A stretch of 64,000 nt of DNA from Embleya sp040629175. GTDB lineage: Bacteria; Actinomycetota; Actinomycetes; Streptomycetales; Streptomycetaceae. This document shows, piece by piece, positions 6,708 to 15,111 of this stretch (positions are counted from its first letter, which is position 1; each line of letters starts with the position of its first letter). The DNA is taken from the NCBI RefSeq assembly GCF_040629175.1, contig NZ_JBEXUX010000017.1:97779-161778 (forward strand). Direction: 5' to 3'. Both the position numbers and the translations under genes were made by a program. The notes beneath the pieces are model-generated. The model saw nothing but the letters and a program-made list of their open reading frames with translations. It was not told where the DNA came from and made no database searches.

Positions 6708-8807
6708 ATGCTCACGGTCGCTTCGGAATTGCGTTCGGTGGTCGTTCACGCCGTGGGGGCGGTGTGTGTACGAAATTGCGAGGTGGACCTGCCGGCGGGC
6801 CCACCGGGTCCGGTCCGGGTCCGGGTCACCGGCTTCCCGCTCACCGCGTACGGCGATTGGCTGCGCGCGCGGGTGGTCGGCGGCGGCGCGGGTGTCCGGG
6901 TCACCGACATCCGGCCCGTGGTCGACGTCGAGGTGGTCGAGGAGCGGGACCTGCCGGGCGTACTGCTGGACCTGGAGGCGGCCGAGTCGCGGGTTCGGGC
7001 GTTGCGCGCGCAGAGCGAGCGACTGGCCGGCGAACTGGCCGAGATCGCCGGGCTGGAGGCCGTACCGCCCTCCGTGCGACGGGGTGATCCGCCGCGCCCC
7101 GCACCGGTGACCGCGCTGCTGGAGCTGGCCGCGTTCGCCGACGAGCGGGCCCAGGCGCTGTACGAGCGCATCGGCGCGTGCGACGAGCGGTTGCGCGAGG
7201 CGATCCGCGACACCGAGGTCTACCGGGCCCGGCTGAACGCCGCGTCCGGGGCGCAGCGCACCGAGCGGGCCCAGGTGTTCGGCACCGCCGTGGTCACCCT
7301 GGAGCACACCGGCGAGGCGGGCGCGGTCGAGCTGGCCGTGGAGTACCACGTGCCCGGCGCGCGCTGGGCGCCGATGTACCAGTTGCGGCTGGACGCGGCG
7401 ATGACCGGCGGCACGCTGGTCATGCGGGCCTGTGTCGCGCAGCGCACCGGCGAGGACTGGACCGGTGTGCGCCTCGGCCTGTCCACCGCCGACCTGGCCC
7501 GCAGCACCGCCCTGCCCGAGCTCAAGTCGCTGCGCCTGGGCCGCCGGCAGACCGCGCCCGCGCACGCCGGCTGGCGCGAGCCACCGACCGGCCTGGCCGA
7601 ACTGTTCGCGGGCTACGACGCGAGCCGGGCGCGGCGCCCGCAGCCGGCCGCGGCCAAGGAGTCGTCCGAGGTACGGCGGACGAGCGCCGCCGGCGGCGCG
7701 TTCGCGGCGGAGGAGGTCGCCGATTTCGACCTGAGCCTGCCGGCGGCCCCGATGCCGGTGACCTCCCCGGCCCCGCCGATGGCGGGCGGCTACGGTGCCC
7801 CGCCGCCGCCCCCGCGCCCCGCCCCCGCGGCCCGGCGCGCCCGCCGGATCGGGGCCGCCGCGCCGGCCGCACCGGCCGCGCCCGGCGGTGCGTTCGAACT
7901 CGCCCGCTTCGACGTGGGGGCCGACGAGGACCCGATCGCGCAGAGCGCACCCGCGCCGGTGGAGCAATACGAGCCGGGCAGCGACCTGCTGGACTACGCG
8001 GCCCTGGAACTGCGCGACGCCGACGACGCGGCGACCCGGGGCCGGTTGCGCCCCGCGCCGTACGCGCCCGGCGGGACCGCGCTGGAGTACCGCCGGCGCG
8101 CCGACACGGTGACCCGACTGGCGCTGCCCGAGCACGCACACGCGCCCCGCGACGCGGCCGGGTCCTTCGACTACCGCTTCGACACCGCGGCGCCGGCCGA
8201 GGTGGCCGCCGACGGGGTGTGGCACACCATCCCGGTGTGCGAGATCGAGGTCGGTCTCGACCCCGAGTTCGTCTGCGTGCCGGCGCTGGACGACGCGGTG
8301 TTCGGCACCGTCGTACTGGCCAACGCGTCGGCACACGCGCTGCTCGCTGGCCCGGCGGACGTCTCGGTGGCCGGCGAGTTCCTGATGACCGTGCCGCTGC
8401 CGACGCTCGCGCCGGGTGCGCGCGAACGGGTCGGCGTGGGCGTGGTGGAGAGCGTGCAGGTCTCGCGCAACGCGCACATGCGCGAGTCGACGGCGGGTCT
8501 GCGCGGCGGTACGGCCGTGCTCGACCACCGGATCGAGATCGAGGCGGTCAACCACCTCGGCCGGTCGATCCGGCTGGACATCCTGGAGCGGGTGCCGGTC
8601 ACCGACGACAAGGACGTCAGGATCGAGGAGCACGCCGGCGCGCCGCGCTGGGTGGAGGACACCGAGTTGCGCGACGGGCGACACGTCCCGGGCGCGCGGG
8701 TGTGGCATGTCGAGCTCGCCGCCGGCGAGCGGAAGAACCTGACCGGTGGCTACGAGATCCGGATCCCGGCAGCGAAGGCCGTGGTCGGCGGCAACAGGAG
8801 GGTCTGA
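6708..8807 (+). CDS. MuiA/DUF4139 protein with proline-rich insert
   Basis: A 699-residue protein of the mucoidy-inhibitor MuiA-like (DUF4140-DUF4139) family. Residues 1-95 form the N-terminal domain; about 95-185 is coiled-coil-like (LEAAESRVRALRAQSERLAGELAEI). The DUF4139 beta-rich part begins near 200 and has VPGARWAPMYQLRLD and QRTGEDWTGV. Residues about 300-450 form an Ala/Pro-rich low-complexity insert that splits DUF4139, and the domain resumes to the C-terminus. ATG 6708 was chosen because AGGAGGGG lies 4 nt upstream. No signal peptide is evident. The next gene, 3 nt away, encodes a shorter member of the same family, so the two probably form a hetero-oligomer. Molecular function is unknown. 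Confidence 0.75.
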   Translation: MLTVASELRSVVVHAVGAVCVRNCEVDLPAGPPGPVRVRVTGFPLTAYGDWLRARVVGGGAGVRVTDIRPVVDVEVVEERDLPGVLLDLEAAESRVRALRAQSERLAGELAEIAGLEAVPPSVRRGDPPRPAPVTALLELAAFADERAQALYERIGACDERLREAIRDTEVYRARLNAASGAQRTERAQVFGTAVVTLEHTGEAGAVELAVEYHVPGARWAPMYQLRLDAAMTGGTLVMRACVAQRTGEDWTGVRLGLSTADLARSTALPELKSLRLGRRQTAPAHAGWREPPTGLAELFAGYDASRARRPQPAAAKESSEVRRTSAAGGAFAAEEVADFDLSLPAAPMPVTSPAPPMAGGYGAPPPPPRPAPAARRARRIGAAAPAAPAAPGGAFELARFDVGADEDPIAQSAPAPVEQYEPGSDLLDYAALELRDADDAATRGRLRPAPYAPGGTALEYRRRADTVTRLALPEHAHAPRDAAGSFDYRFDTAAPAEVAADGVWHTIPVCEIEVGLDPEFVCVPALDDAVFGTVVLANASAHALLAGPADVSVAGEFLMTVPLPTLAPGARERVGVGVVESVQVSRNAHMRESTAGLRGGTAVLDHRIEIEAVNHLGRSIRLDILERVPVTDDKDVRIEEHAGAPRWVEDTELRDGRHVPGARVWHVELAAGERKNLTGGYEIRIPAAKAVVGGNRRV

Positions 8808-8809
8808 CG

Positions 8810-10414
8810 GTGACTCAGCCGACTCTGCAACAGGGCACCCCGGCCGAACGCAAGCCGGAGGCGCTGCCGATCACGGCGGTGACCTGCCTGGAGGACCGGG
8901 CCCAGGTGACCCGGTCCGGCCGGATCGAGGTGGCCGAGGGCGTCCAGCGGGTGCTGGTCGGCCCGGTGACCCCGCTCGCGGTGGACCGGTCGCTGCGCGT
9001 GGAGGTGGTCGCCGACGACGGCACCGCGACCGCGATCGACGCGCGGGTGATCCGCGAATACACCCCTCGCCCGGCCACCGGCCCCGGTCCGGACGCCTCC
9101 GAGCTGCGCCGACTCGTGCACGACCTGGAAGAGCGCGGCGTCGCGCTGTCCCGACACTCGAACCGGCTGCACACCCGGCTCACGCTGATCGCCCAGGCGC
9201 GGACCGAACTGCGCCGCGACATCGCCGAGCAGACCGGCTTCGGCACGGCCGAACCGGAGCGCTGGGCCGCCGAGCTGGACCGGCTCTCGGCCGAGACCGA
9301 GGAGCGGCACGCCGAGCTGCACGTCCTGGCCGACGAGCAGTCCTCGGTGGAGCGCCGGCTGCGCGATGCGCGGGCGGCGCTGAGCGTGGCCGAGCAGGAG
9401 CCGAGGGAGCTGACCGCGACCGTCGAGGTGGTGATCGAGGCCGAGCGGGCCGGTTCGGCCGAGCTGCGGGTGGTGCACCTGGTGCCGTGCGCGCTGTGGC
9501 GGCCCGCCTATCGGGCCACGCTCGCGCCGGATCGCCGCTCGATCGAGGTGGAATGCGACGCGGTGGTGTGGCAGCGCACCGGCGAGGACTGGGCCGGCGT
9601 CGCACTGTCCCTGTCCACGGCGCGACCCACCCTGGCCGCCCGCCCGCCGAGCCTGGTCGAGGACCGGCTCACCCTGCGCGAGCGCACCCAGGTGGAGAAG
9701 AAGCAGGTCGAGGTGGATCTGCGCGAGGAGGAGATCGCCGCGGTCGGTCGGGTCGCGGGCGGTACGGCCGAGTTGCCCGGGGTCGACGACGGCGGCGAGG
9801 TTCGGGTGTTGGCCGCGCCGACGCCGGTGGAGGTGCCCTCGGACGGGCACCCACATCGGATCCGGCTGACCACGTTCACCACGACGTGCGAGCCCGAGGC
9901 GGCCTGCTCGCCCGAGTTGTCGCACTTCGTGAGCCAGGTGGTGCGCTTCGCGAACGACGCCGGTCACGCGCTGCTCGCGGGCCCGGTGGAGTTGGTCCGC
10001 GGCAGCGGGTACACCGGGCGCGGGCAGCTCGACTTCGCCGCGCCGGGCGAGGAGGTCCGGTTGCCGTTCGGCAGCGAGGACGACTTCCGGGTGGTGCGCG
10101 AGGTCACCGAGTCGCGCAACACGGCCTCGCTCACCGGACGCACGGTGGTCACCCGTACGGTGACCGTCTTCCTCTCGCACGTCGGCGCGCCGGACGCGGA
10201 GCCGCCCGGGGCGGTCGTGTTGCGCGAGCGGGTCCCGGTGTCCGAGGTGTCGGCGGTCGAGGTCAAGGTGCGCGGCGACCTGTCGGAGCCGGCGCCGGAC
10301 GCGGTCGACGAGCAGGGAATCGTGCGCTACGACGTGCGTTTGGCGGCGGGCGAACGGCGTCGGATCACCCTCGTGTACGAACTGCACGCCTCGGGCAAGG
10401 TCACCGGCTTGTGA
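8810..10414 (+). CDS. MuiA-family protein (DUF4140/DUF4139), second copy
   Basis: A 534-residue paralogue of the preceding protein without the proline-rich insert. It has the N-terminal DUF4140-like domain (ITAVTCLEDRAQVTRSG), a helical coiled-coil middle (about residues 100-200, LRRDIAEQTGF and AELDRLSAETEERHAEL) and the DUF4139 domain (LVPCALWRPAYRA, QRTGEDWAGVALSLSTARP, then a YDVRLAAGERR end). GTG 8810 has AGGAGG 8 nt upstream, spanning the previous stop, so the pair is an operon with tight coupling. MuiA was named from suppression of mucoidy in enteric bacteria; a role in actinobacteria is not established. Presence of two non-identical subunits in tandem is common in streptomycetes, and their interaction is inferred. 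Confidence 0.78.
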   Translation: MTQPTLQQGTPAERKPEALPITAVTCLEDRAQVTRSGRIEVAEGVQRVLVGPVTPLAVDRSLRVEVVADDGTATAIDARVIREYTPRPATGPGPDASELRRLVHDLEERGVALSRHSNRLHTRLTLIAQARTELRRDIAEQTGFGTAEPERWAAELDRLSAETEERHAELHVLADEQSSVERRLRDARAALSVAEQEPRELTATVEVVIEAERAGSAELRVVHLVPCALWRPAYRATLAPDRRSIEVECDAVVWQRTGEDWAGVALSLSTARPTLAARPPSLVEDRLTLRERTQVEKKQVEVDLREEEIAAVGRVAGGTAELPGVDDGGEVRVLAAPTPVEVPSDGHPHRIRLTTFTTTCEPEAACSPELSHFVSQVVRFANDAGHALLAGPVELVRGSGYTGRGQLDFAAPGEEVRLPFGSEDDFRVVREVTESRNTASLTGRTVVTRTVTVFLSHVGAPDAEPPGAVVLRERVPVSEVSAVEVKVRGDLSEPAPDAVDEQGIVRYDVRLAAGERRRITLVYELHASGKVTGL

Positions 10415-10505
10415 GCCGTCCGGTGTTCATGGAGCCGACCGTCTACGCTGGATGGGAGACGCATCCGAGTACCGAGCGCCGAGTAACTGCCTGGGAGACC
10501 GCCAC

Positions 10506-10943
10506 ATGATCAGGGTCCTGCTGTTTCTGCTGCCCCTGGCCGTCGGGATCTACGCGTTCATCGACTGCCTGACCACCGATGAGCAGAAGGTCCGCAGCCT
10601 GCCCAAGATCGCCTGGGTCTTCATCATCCTGTTCTTCTGGCCCGTCTTCCTGGGCCCGATCGGCTGGTTCGTCGCCGGGCGCCCCAAGCGCGAGTACACC
10701 CCCGGCGGGGTCGGCGGCTTCGGGTTCGGCGGGCGTGGCCAGGGACGGCAGATGGCCCCGGACGACGACCCCGAGTTCCTCGCCTCGTTGAACAAGGACA
10801 ACCGCAAGCCCAGCGAGCCGAGCGCCGCCGAGGATCAGGCGGAGATGCTCAAGCGCTGGGAAGAGGACCTCAAGCACCGCGAGGACGACCTGCGCAGCCC
10901 CGACCAGGACAACCCGGAGGGGCGGGCGAAGGACAAGGACTGA
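10506..10943 (+). CDS. PLDc_N-domain small membrane protein
   Basis: A 145-residue protein with two N-terminal hydrophobic segments (about residues 3-18 and 31-55) matching the phospholipase D N-terminal (PLDc_N) membrane domain, including the LPKIAW--IILFFW-VFLGPIGWF--GRP pattern. The rest is Gly-rich then charged (a coiled-coil-like EDQAEMLKRWEEDLKHREDD segment) and faces the cytoplasm. No catalytic HKD motif exists, so it is not a phospholipase. ATG 10506 has GGAG about 11 nt upstream. It lies 91 nt after the second MuiA gene and is closed by a strong terminator. It may be part of the same transcription unit; function unknown. Confidence 0.78.
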   Translation: MIRVLLFLLPLAVGIYAFIDCLTTDEQKVRSLPKIAWVFIILFFWPVFLGPIGWFVAGRPKREYTPGGVGGFGFGGRGQGRQMAPDDDPEFLASLNKDNRKPSEPSAAEDQAEMLKRWEEDLKHREDDLRSPDQDNPEGRAKDKD

Positions 10944-10965
10944 GCCGGATCCCTCGGCGATCCGA

Positions 10966-11000
10966 CCGGGTGGGGCGCATCGGCGCCCCGCCCGGTTTTC
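10966..11000 (+). terminator. Intrinsic terminator after the PLDc_N gene
   Basis: A 13-bp GC-rich stem (10966-10978 pairing with 10983-10995) with a 4-base loop is followed by TTTT. It lies 22 nt past the PLDc_N stop and also separates it from the convergent IclR gene. Confidence 0.75.
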
Positions 11001-11015
11001 GTGTGTGCCCCTCGC

Positions 11016-11918
11016 TCAGGTCGCGGCGGCCACCTCGGCCGCCGCCTCCGCGAGCAGCCGGCCGGTCTTTTCCAGCGTCTGCCCGTCGGTGCGCGGCGCG
11101 AAGCCGCGCAGGCTCAGGATCAGCACCAGGTCGCCGTCGCCGTCGTGCACCGGTGCGCTGATCGCGCCCGCCCGGTAGTCCCGCTCCGGTTCCAGCTCGT
11201 CGATCTGTCCCCCGTCGGAGCCGCCGATCTCGGCGGCGATCTCCTCCAGGAGCGTGCGCAGCCGGGCCGCCGACGCGCCCGCGCCCAGCGTGTCCAGCCC
11301 CTCCAGGTGCTCGTCCAACTCGCCGAGCGTCGCGCCCAGGCGCGTCTCCACGTCGGTGACCAGCTCGATCGCGAAGCCCCGACGCCGCGCGTTGTCGATC
11401 GCGCGCGCCATCCGCGCCCGCGCGGCCGGGTCGTGCGCCTCGTCGAGCCAGCGCCGGACCGTCTGTTCGTCCGCCCAGGGCACGTAGCCGATGCCCAGCG
11501 GCGGGGTGATCGGCGCCTGGGCGCCGACCCGCAACCGGTGCACCTCGGGCCCCGGCGCGCGGACCACCTCGGCGATCGCGACGTGGTGCTCGCCGGGGGT
11601 CATCGCGAGGCAGGACAGTCCGGTGTCGTCGCGCAGCCGGGCCATGATCGGGCGCGCGACGTCGAGCACGCCGAGCCCGCGCGCGGCGGCCCGGCCGACC
11701 GCCACCAGCGCCGGACCCAGTCGGTAGGTGCGCCGGGTCGGATGCCGGATCAACCACCCCAGCGAGGTCAGGCTCGCCAGCATCGGGTGGCACGTCGCGG
11801 GGCTCACCGCGAGGTGGCGGGCGATCTCGGACAGGGTCAGCCCCTCGGCCGGCCGGTCGGCGATCGCGTCGATCAGGGAGACGAGTCGGTCGGTCTGTGG
11901 TGACGGTCGTGGGGCCAT
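11016..11918 (-). CDS. IclR-family transcriptional regulator
   Basis: A 300-residue regulator. An N-terminal winged helix (about residues 8-70: LTLSEIARHLAVSPATCHPMLASL) precedes an IclR-type effector domain. ATG 11918 is chosen because AGGG lies 8 nt upstream; a GTG 9 nt earlier is in frame and equally possible. It is transcribed divergently from the D-aminoacylase-like amidohydrolase, with a 94-bp gap carrying two copies of TCGCA-N3-TGCGCA. This layout suggests it controls the hydrolase gene and itself. The effector is probably a substrate or product of that hydrolase, by inference. Confidence 0.85.
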   Translation of the reverse strand: MAPRPSPQTDRLVSLIDAIADRPAEGLTLSEIARHLAVSPATCHPMLASLTSLGWLIRHPTRRTYRLGPALVAVGRAAARGLGVLDVARPIMARLRDDTGLSCLAMTPGEHHVAIAEVVRAPGPEVHRLRVGAQAPITPPLGIGYVPWADEQTVRRWLDEAHDPAARARMARAIDNARRRGFAIELVTDVETRLGATLGELDEHLEGLDTLGAGASAARLRTLLEEIAAEIGGSDGGQIDELEPERDYRAGAISAPVHDGDGDLVLILSLRGFAPRTDGQTLEKTGRLLAEAAAEVAAAT

Positions 11919-11941
11919 GCTCGGCACCCTACTGGATCATT

Positions 11942-11976
11942 TCGCATAGTGCGCATATTGACTCGCACAATGCGCA
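11942..11976. promoter_or_regulatory. Twin operator boxes for the IclR regulator
   Basis: Two copies of TCGCA-N3-TGCGCA lie at 11942-11955 and 11963-11976, each containing the small palindrome CGCA-N3-TGCG. They are spaced exactly 21 bp, two helical turns, so a dimer of dimers could bind one DNA face. The boxes lie in the only gap between the IclR gene and the divergent amidohydrolase gene. Confidence 0.6.
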
Positions 11977-12012
11977 GCCGTACGGTCGGCCCACGTTACC
12001 GGGGAGGCTCAT

Positions 12013-13788
12013 ATGTACGACCTCAAGATCATCAACGCCACGATCGTGGACGGCACCGGCGCGGATCGTTTCGTCGGCGATGTCGGGATCCGGGACGGCC
12101 TGATCGTCGCGGTACGCCGACACGACGGCCCGGACCCGGCGCTCGCGGGCGAGGCGACCGAGACGATCGACGCGGCCGGGCAACTGCTCACGCCGGGCTT
12201 CGTGGACATCCACACCCACTACGACGGCCAGGCCACCTGGGACGAGGTGCTCGACCCGTCCACCTCGCACGGCGTGACCACGGTGGTCTCCGGGAACTGC
12301 GGGGTCGGCTTCGCACCGGTGCGACCGGGCCGCGAGGACTGGCTGATCCGGTTGATGGAGGGCGTCGAGGACATCCCCGGGACGGCGCTGGCCGAGGGCA
12401 TGACGTGGGGCTGGGAGACGTTCCCGCAATACCTGGACGTGCTGGAGGAGCGCACCTTCTCCGCCGACATCGGCGTCCAGGTCGCGCACGGCGCGGTCCG
12501 GGCCTACGCGATGGGCGATCGCGGCGCGCGCAACGAACCGGCCACGACCGAGGACATCGAGGCGATGGCGGTGATCGTCAAGGAGGCGATCGAAGCCGGC
12601 GCGCTGGGCTTCTCCACGTCGCGCACCGTCGCGCACAAGGCGATGGGCGGCGAACCGGTGCCCGGTACGTTCGCCACCGAGGACGAACTCTTCGGCCTGG
12701 GCCGGGCGATGGCCGCGGGCGGGCGGGCCGTGTTCGAGCTGGCCCCGACCGGCTCGTCCGGCGAGGACATCGTCAAGCCCGCCTCCGAGGTGGCCTGGAT
12801 GCGCCGGCTGGCCGCCGAGATCGGCATGCCGGTCTCGTTCGCGCTGCTCCAGGTCAACGCCGCCCCCGAGCTGTGGCGCGAGCTGATGGCCGAGTCGCAG
12901 GCCGCGAACGAGGCGGGTGCGCAACTGCATCCGCAGATCGCGGGCCGCCCGTTCGGGATGCTGACCGGGTTCGGCACCCGCAACGCGTTCAGCAAGCGAC
13001 CGACGTTCCGGGCGATCGACGACCGGCGGATGGCGGGCGAACTGGACGACGCGGCGTTCGCCGCCGAGTTGGCCCGGCCCGAGGTCAAGGCGGCGATCCT
13101 GGCCGAGACCGACCTGCCCAGCGACCCGAACGTCCCGGGCGACTCGGTCAACCTGGCGATGCAGTTCATGCTGGACCGGATGTACCCGATGGACGCGGTC
13201 CCGGACTACGAGCCGCTGCCGGACCGCACGGTGGTGGCCATCGCCCGGGCGCGCGGCGAGGACCCGCTGTCGACGCTGTACGACCTGCAACTGGCGGACG
13301 ACGCGCGGACCACGCTGATGGTCCCGATGTTCAACTACTCGGACGGCGACCACGAGGCGATCCGGGAGATGCTCACCCACCCGGCGAGCGTGTTCGGCCT
13401 GGCCGACGGCGGCGCGCACTGCTCGATGATCTGCGACGCCTCGCAGCCGACCTTCCTGCTCACCCACTGGGCCCGGGACCGCACCCGCGGCGAGCGGCTG
13501 CCGCTGGAATTCCTGATCCGCAAGCAGACGATGGACACCGCCGCCCTCTACGGTCTCTCCGACCGCGGCGTGGTGGCCGAGGGCAAGCGCGCCGACCTCA
13601 ACGTGATCGACCTGGACGCACTCACGCTGCACCGCCCGCGGATGGTGCACGACCTGCCGGCGGGCGGCGGGCGCATGCTCCAGGCGGCGACCGGCTACGT
13701 GGCCACGATCGTGGCGGGGCAGGTGACGCGGCGGGCCGGCGTGGACACCGGTGCGCGACCGGGGCGGTTGGTGCGGGGCGCGCGCTGA
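12013..13788 (+). CDS. N-acyl-D-amino-acid deacylase-like amidohydrolase
   Basis: A 591-residue metal-dependent amidohydrolase of the D-aminoacylase/dihydroorotase-like group. Metal-binding HTHYDGQ follows the first beta strand (about residue 67), the SGNCGVGFAP loop follows, and GALGFSTSR and DGGAHCSMICD are the conserved C-terminal blocks supplying the catalytic Asp. Length fits the larger subgroup often called amidohydrolase 3. It would hydrolyse an N-acyl amino acid or similar amide in the cytoplasm; no signal peptide is seen. The start ATG 12013 has GGGGAGG about 6 nt upstream. Divergence from the IclR gene with twin operators indicates substrate-controlled expression. Exact substrate cannot be read from sequence. 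Confidence 0.85.
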   Translation: MYDLKIINATIVDGTGADRFVGDVGIRDGLIVAVRRHDGPDPALAGEATETIDAAGQLLTPGFVDIHTHYDGQATWDEVLDPSTSHGVTTVVSGNCGVGFAPVRPGREDWLIRLMEGVEDIPGTALAEGMTWGWETFPQYLDVLEERTFSADIGVQVAHGAVRAYAMGDRGARNEPATTEDIEAMAVIVKEAIEAGALGFSTSRTVAHKAMGGEPVPGTFATEDELFGLGRAMAAGGRAVFELAPTGSSGEDIVKPASEVAWMRRLAAEIGMPVSFALLQVNAAPELWRELMAESQAANEAGAQLHPQIAGRPFGMLTGFGTRNAFSKRPTFRAIDDRRMAGELDDAAFAAELARPEVKAAILAETDLPSDPNVPGDSVNLAMQFMLDRMYPMDAVPDYEPLPDRTVVAIARARGEDPLSTLYDLQLADDARTTLMVPMFNYSDGDHEAIREMLTHPASVFGLADGGAHCSMICDASQPTFLLTHWARDRTRGERLPLEFLIRKQTMDTAALYGLSDRGVVAEGKRADLNVIDLDALTLHRPRMVHDLPAGGGRMLQAATGYVATIVAGQVTRRAGVDTGARPGRLVRGAR

Positions 13789-13860
13789 GATCGCACGGGC
13801 GGGCGCGGGTGTGCGGGGCCGGTGGGCTCCGCATCCCCGCGCCGTGTCGCACCCGGGGGC

Positions 13861-14556
13861 CTACCAGGTGACGGCGTCGTCCATCGACTGCTGCCAGTAC
13901 GTGACCTTGAGCGAGCCGTCGACGTAGGCCCCCTTCGCGGGCAGCGACGGGTGGGCACCCGAACCGACGCTCTCGTTGCCGGAGGGACCGTGGAAATACA
14001 CGGTCAGGGAGTTCTCGGTGTGGCCCTCGCCGCCGCTGCCGTCGGCGGCGGACAGGTTGACGGAGGCGTAACCGGACTCGCCCGGCTTGAGGGTGACGAC
14101 CGCCTGCGGCTTCGACTCCTCGATGACGGGCGGCACCGACTGCGCCTCGCCGAAGCGCACGGCCGGAGAACCGTAGAGGTAACACGTCTTGCCGCCGGTG
14201 TTGGTGACGGTGAGCAGCATGTGGTTGATCGGCCGATTCAGCGGCGCCGCGACGGTCTTGGTGTTGGACCCCTCGCAGGTGACCGCGCCCCCGGAGTCGG
14301 GCCGACCGGCCGGGCCCTGGGTGGTGGCCGGGCCGGGCTTGCCGTTCGAGGACGAGGGCCGCGAGGCGGGAACGGACGCGGCGGGCGACGCGGCCGGAGG
14401 GCCCGACGCGGCGGCTGACGGAGCCCCGGGCGGCGTGCTCGCGGCCGGGGCGAGGGCCTTGTCGTCGCCCGTGTCGCACCCGGTCAGCAGGAACGCGGCC
14501 AGCGCGACGGAGGCGGCGCCGACGAGACGGGTGCGGGAGGTACGGATGCCGAACAT
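13861..14556 (-). CDS. DUF4232-type secreted lipoprotein
   Basis: A 231-residue lipoprotein. Residues 1-25 are a signal peptide ending in a lipobox (LLTGC), so the mature Cys would be lipidated and anchored to the outer face of the membrane. A Ser/Pro/Ala-rich linker (about 30-85) leads to a DUF4232-like beta-sandwich with two Cys (CEGSN and KTCYLYGSP) and the LTVTNTGGK strand typical of that domain. ATG 14556 has GGGG about 10 nt upstream. The domain is common in streptomycete exported proteins of unknown function. It stands alone, convergent with the amidohydrolase gene. Confidence 0.8.
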   Translation of the reverse strand: MFGIRTSRTRLVGAASVALAAFLLTGCDTGDDKALAPAASTPPGAPSAAASGPPAASPAASVPASRPSSSNGKPGPATTQGPAGRPDSGGAVTCEGSNTKTVAAPLNRPINHMLLTVTNTGGKTCYLYGSPAVRFGEAQSVPPVIEESKPQAVVTLKPGESGYASVNLSAADGSGGEGHTENSLTVYFHGPSGNESVGSGAHPSLPAKGAYVDGSLKVTYWQQSMDDAVTW

Positions 14557-15111
14557 GCGGTCGATCCCCTTCGAGCTTCGGGTGTGCTGCCGGAACGACC
14601 CCGAGCCTGCGCCGCAACCCGTCCCGGCCACCACAGCCGACCCACAATCGGGGACACCGGAACAACGAAACGCCCTCTGACCAGGGACGACACAACCACC
14701 CTGGAATGCCGGAACGGAACGCGAGGCAACCTCGTCGGCGCGGCTTCGGCGGCATCACGCGGTTCGTATGCGCCCTGCGGGACCTGCGCGTGCCGGGCTT
14801 CGGCCGTAGCCGGAACGGCCGCCGCGTGAACGACCGGACCCGGGAGTACGACCCGACGCCGAGCACGTGGTGGGCGGACTCGCCCGGGAAATCCGGGTTG
14901 CTGTAGGCGACTTGGCTCAGGGGCCGGCCGACGTCGCCGTCGGGCGCCGGGTCGGCGGCGTATCGGAGAGTGCGCTGCGGCTTCGGGGGTTGCGTCGAAC
15001 TGCGAAACGGGCCTGCCCTGTTGCCCCCAGGGAGCAACGGGGCAGGCCCGTTCGAAACGGTGGTGACTCACGCCCCCGAGTGCGATCCGGGCGCGAAGGG
15101 GGCGGTGTCGG
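14557..15111. other. 555-bp intergenic region with no gene seen
   Basis: No frame here has convincing start signals or codon bias. It holds the upstream region of the DUF4232 gene at its left and one long perfect hairpin at its right (15006-15052). Small repeats rich in GGCTTCGG and similar are present, without a recognisable RNA gene. Confidence 0.6.
15006..15052 (-). terminator. Long hairpin terminator of the LppX-like lipoprotein gene
   Basis: An inverted repeat of about 19-20 bp (15006-15025 with 15034-15052, including GGGCCTGCCC / GGGGCAGGCCC) lies 60 nt past the stop of the leftward lipoprotein gene. A TTTC follows on the reverse strand. Confidence 0.65.

Noticed and set aside
6564..8708. 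Reverse-strand frame of over 700 codons opposite the first MuiA gene
   Set aside because: The forward frame has a strong Shine-Dalgarno and clear domains; the reverse text is Arg/His/Gly-rich shadow.
14557..15005. Possible tRNA or small RNA in the gap before the DUF4232 gene
   Set aside because: No cloverleaf arms or GGTTCGA-type T-loop were found; short stems alone are expected at this GC content.
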